A stretch of DNA of 64,000 bases from Streptomyces canus (GTDB taxonomy: Bacteria > Actinomycetota > Actinomycetes > Streptomycetales > Streptomycetaceae), in the NCBI RefSeq assembly GCF_030816965.1, contig NZ_JAUSYQ010000002.1, positions 2,637,001 through 2,701,000 of the forward strand, in the 5' to 3' direction. How positions within the stretch are numbered: position 1 is the stretch's first letter; every line of letters starts with the position of its first letter. This document shows, one piece after another, positions 61,906 to 64,000 of the stretch. The translations under genes and the position numbers were made by a program. The notes beneath the pieces are model-generated. The model was given only the letters and a program-made list of their open reading frames with translations. It did no database searches and had not been told where the DNA came from.

Positions 61906-64000
61906 TGAGCGGGCGGGGACGACTGGCGCTGTGCGCGTGGGCGGCCACGCTGATGGCCTCGTGCGCCCTGCTCCCGCTGGTCGAGCCGGTCACCTGGATC
62001 GTGCAGGCCGCCTTCCTGCTCGGGGTGCAGACGGTCGTGGGCGCGGTGACCCGGCGGATCCCGCTGGCCCGTCCTCTGACGGTGGCGGCCCAGACCCTCG
62101 TCACGCTGGTCATGCTGACCCTGATCTTCGCCCGGGACCAGGCCCTCTTCGGGCTGATCCCCGGCCCGGGCGCCTTCGTGCACTTCGGGGACCTGCTCCA
62201 GCAGGGCGGCGATGACATCGCGCGCTACGCGATCCCGGCGCCGCTGGCGTCCGAGGGCATCAAGCTGATGGTCTTCGGCGGTGTCCTGATCATCGGACTC
62301 GTGGTGGACACCCTCGCGGTGACCTTCCGCAGCGCGGCGCCGGCGGGCCTGCCGCTGCTCGCGCTGTACTCCGTCGCCGCGGGACTGTCCGAAGGCCACG
62401 GCGGCTGGTTCTGGTTCCTGGTCGCGGCGGCCGGCTATCTGCTGCTGCTTCTGGCCGAGGGGCGCGAGCGGCTCTCGCAGTGGGGTCGCGTCTTCGGCGG
62501 GGCCGCGCGCGGCCCGGGCGCCGACTCCGGGCCGGTGGCGCCGGTGCGCACCGGCCGGCGGATCGGCGTGGCGAGCCTCGGCATCGCCCTCGTGGTATCG
62601 GCCGCTCTGCCCGCGATGAACGGCGGCCTCCTGGACGCCACCGGGGCGGGCGTGGGCGCCGGAAACGGCAACGGCGGCACGATCTCCGCCGTGAACCCGC
62701 TGCTCACCCTGCGCGACAGCCTGAACGTGGACGAGGACCGCCAGGTCCTGTCCGTGCGGACCGGGAGCAGCACCGACATCTCCAACCTGTACCTGCGGAT
62801 CGTCTCCTTGGACGAATTCGACGGCCGGACCTGGAAGCCGTCCAAGCGGCCCATCAAGGCCGTACCGGACGACTTCCCCACCCCGGTCGGCCTCGGCGGC
62901 GACGTCAAACGCGCGGAGGTGGAGACGACCATCCAGGCGGCGAACTGGTACGCGCAGGACTACCTGCCGATGCCGTACCCGCCGAGCGGCGTCAAGATCC
63001 GGGGCAGCTGGCGCTACGAGCCCGAGGGGATGGCGCTCGTCGGTGACCACGGGCAGAACACGCGCGGGCTGACGTACCAGGTGAAGAGCCTGGACGTGCA
63101 GCCGACGGCCGAGCAGCTCGCGTCGGCGCCGACCGCGCCCGCGGCCATCGAGCGCGACTACACCAAGCTGCCCGACTCGGTGCCGTCGGTGGTGGCCAAG
63201 ACCGCCCGCGAGGTCACCGCGGGCGCGAAGAACCCCTATGAGCAGGCGGTCGCGCTTCAGGACTACTTCGCGGTGAACGGCGGCTTCGAGTACGACACCA
63301 AGGTGGAGGTCGGCGACGGGCCCAACGCGATCGCCAACTTCCTGCGGGACAAGCAGGGCTTCTGCGTGCACTTCTCCTTCGCCATGGCGGCGATGGCCCG
63401 CTCCCTGGGCATTCCGGCCCGGGTCGCGGTGGGCTTCGCGCCCGGCACCCCGCAGGCGGACGGCTCGATCTCGGTGGGGCTCAAGGACGCCCACGCCTGG
63501 CCCGAGCTGTACTTCGAGGGGGTGGGCTGGACCCGCTTCGAGCCCACCCCGACCCGGGGCACGGTGCCCTCGTACACCGTCCCGGATGCCACCGGCAATC
63601 TGACCCCCGACGTGCCGCGGCCGTCCGCGGGTTCGTCCACGGAGCCGTCGGCCTCCCCCTCGGCGAGCGAGAGCTGCTCGGCCCAGCTGCGCAAGCTGGA
63701 GGCGTGCGACAGCGCGTCGCCCGCGGCCGCGGCGGCCGGGGACGGTGGCGGCCCCTGGTGGGCCGTACAGGGCCAGTGGTGGTACCTGAAGATGCTGTTC
63801 TGGGTGTTCGTGGGGCTGGCCGTGCTGTCGATCCCCTTGGCGCCGATGCTGTGGCGGCTGCGCACCCGTTCGGTACGCCTGGGCGGGCACGGCCGCAGTG
63901 ACGCGGATGCCGCCGCGCACGCCTTGGCGGCCTGGCAGGAGCTGACGGACACGGCGTGGGACTTCGGGATCCTGCCGGACGACTCGCAGACGCCGCGCAA
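61905..64000 (+). CDS. Transglutaminase-like membrane protein (TgpA type), partial
   Basis: The frame is open from the ATG at 61905 to the right edge (about 698 codons), so the C-terminus is missing. The N-terminal half has five or six helices. An extracytoplasmic transglutaminase-like domain follows, with the catalytic Cys at residue 487 (DKQGFCVHFSFAMAAMARSL), His at residue 530 (LKDAHAWPELYFEG), and WTRFEPTPTRG in place of the usual FDPTP. A Ser/Pro linker, one more helix (FWVFVGLAVLSIPLAPML) and a cytoplasmic tail come next. This is the third gene of the MoxR-DUF58 set, with coupled starts. Activity might be protease-like or cross-linking; unproven. Confidence 0.9.
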   Translation, partial: MSGRGRLALCAWAATLMASCALLPLVEPVTWIVQAAFLLGVQTVVGAVTRRIPLARPLTVAAQTLVTLVMLTLIFARDQALFGLIPGPGAFVHFGDLLQQGGDDIARYAIPAPLASEGIKLMVFGGVLIIGLVVDTLAVTFRSAAPAGLPLLALYSVAAGLSEGHGGWFWFLVAAAGYLLLLLAEGRERLSQWGRVFGGAARGPGADSGPVAPVRTGRRIGVASLGIALVVSAALPAMNGGLLDATGAGVGAGNGNGGTISAVNPLLTLRDSLNVDEDRQVLSVRTGSSTDISNLYLRIVSLDEFDGRTWKPSKRPIKAVPDDFPTPVGLGGDVKRAEVETTIQAANWYAQDYLPMPYPPSGVKIRGSWRYEPEGMALVGDHGQNTRGLTYQVKSLDVQPTAEQLASAPTAPAAIERDYTKLPDSVPSVVAKTAREVTAGAKNPYEQAVALQDYFAVNGGFEYDTKVEVGDGPNAIANFLRDKQGFCVHFSFAMAAMARSLGIPARVAVGFAPGTPQADGSISVGLKDAHAWPELYFEGVGWTRFEPTPTRGTVPSYTVPDATGNLTPDVPRPSAGSSTEPSASPSASESCSAQLRKLEACDSASPAAAAAGDGGGPWWAVQGQWWYLKMLFWVFVGLAVLSIPLAPMLWRLRTRSVRLGGHGRSDADAAAHALAAWQELTDTAWDFGILPDDSQTPR

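Overview
The window is GC-rich actinobacterial chromosome and almost certainly Streptomyces. The evidence is the very high third-position GC, frequent GTG and TTG starts, four-base stop/start overlaps, an actinobacterial his operon with priA, the dcw order rsmH-ftsL-ftsI-murE-murF-mraY-murD-ftsW-murG-ftsQ-ftsZ-pgeF-yggS-sepF-yggT-divIVA (read on the minus strand), and a T-box leader on ileS. It looks like core chromosome. I see no IS element, prophage, CRISPR array, tRNA or rRNA.

Layout. 1-2515 (minus): hisI-trpE-Trp-associated membrane protein, entering a trp locus that continues off the left edge. 2599-5661: a TIGR03085 protein, then an MFS exporter with its ArsR-type regulator and an AT-rich palindromic operator. 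5678-11415 (minus): the compact operon hisD-hisC-hisB-small membrane protein-hisH-priA-ridA-hisF, ending at a hairpin terminator. 11573-15673 (plus): a membrane beta-helix protein, an uncharacterised protein, a frameshifted Lon-substrate-binding-domain gene, a YbaK-type deacylase and a 24-codon gene for ribosomal protein bL37. 15710-19627 (minus): a DUF2567 membrane protein, an ABC permease/ATPase pair and a NYN-domain protein. 19852-23647: a 54-residue basic protein, a shared terminator and dnaE. 23851-31289: DUF2252, a membrane protein, a DsbA-like thioredoxin, PhoD phosphatase, a dienelactone-hydrolase-like enzyme, an MscS channel and a frameshifted SDR gene. 31342-36555 (minus): a CPA1 antiporter, a GNAT enzyme, RluA-family synthase, LspA and a DksA zinc finger joined to a long histone-H1-like tail. 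36840-40320 (plus): T-box leader and ileS. 40357-58537 (minus): the division and cell-wall cluster from divIVA back to the rsmH promoter. 58683-64000 (plus): beta-carbonic anhydrase, then MoxR, DUF58 and a transglutaminase-like protein that runs off the right edge.

How it fits together. The left part makes histidine and tryptophan; PriA serves both pathways. The right part makes lipid II precursors (MurE, MurF, MraY, MurD, MurG), builds the septum (FtsZ, SepF, FtsQ, FtsL, FtsW, FtsI) and directs tip growth (DivIVA). LspA and the membrane genes belong to envelope biogenesis.

Most notable points. The ileS T-box has a legible AUC specifier and alternative pairings at the ribosome binding site. 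The synthetase has a GAHH signature in place of HxGH. bL37 is easily missed. The DksA protein carries a histone-like tail. Repeats have expanded in coding regions (MFS loop, DksA tail, DivIVA linker). Two single-base homopolymer frameshifts are present. The ftsZ upstream region has a good promoter, two GACAC motifs and a perfect dyad. Several genes look leaderless. I did not find a wholly new multi-gene system.
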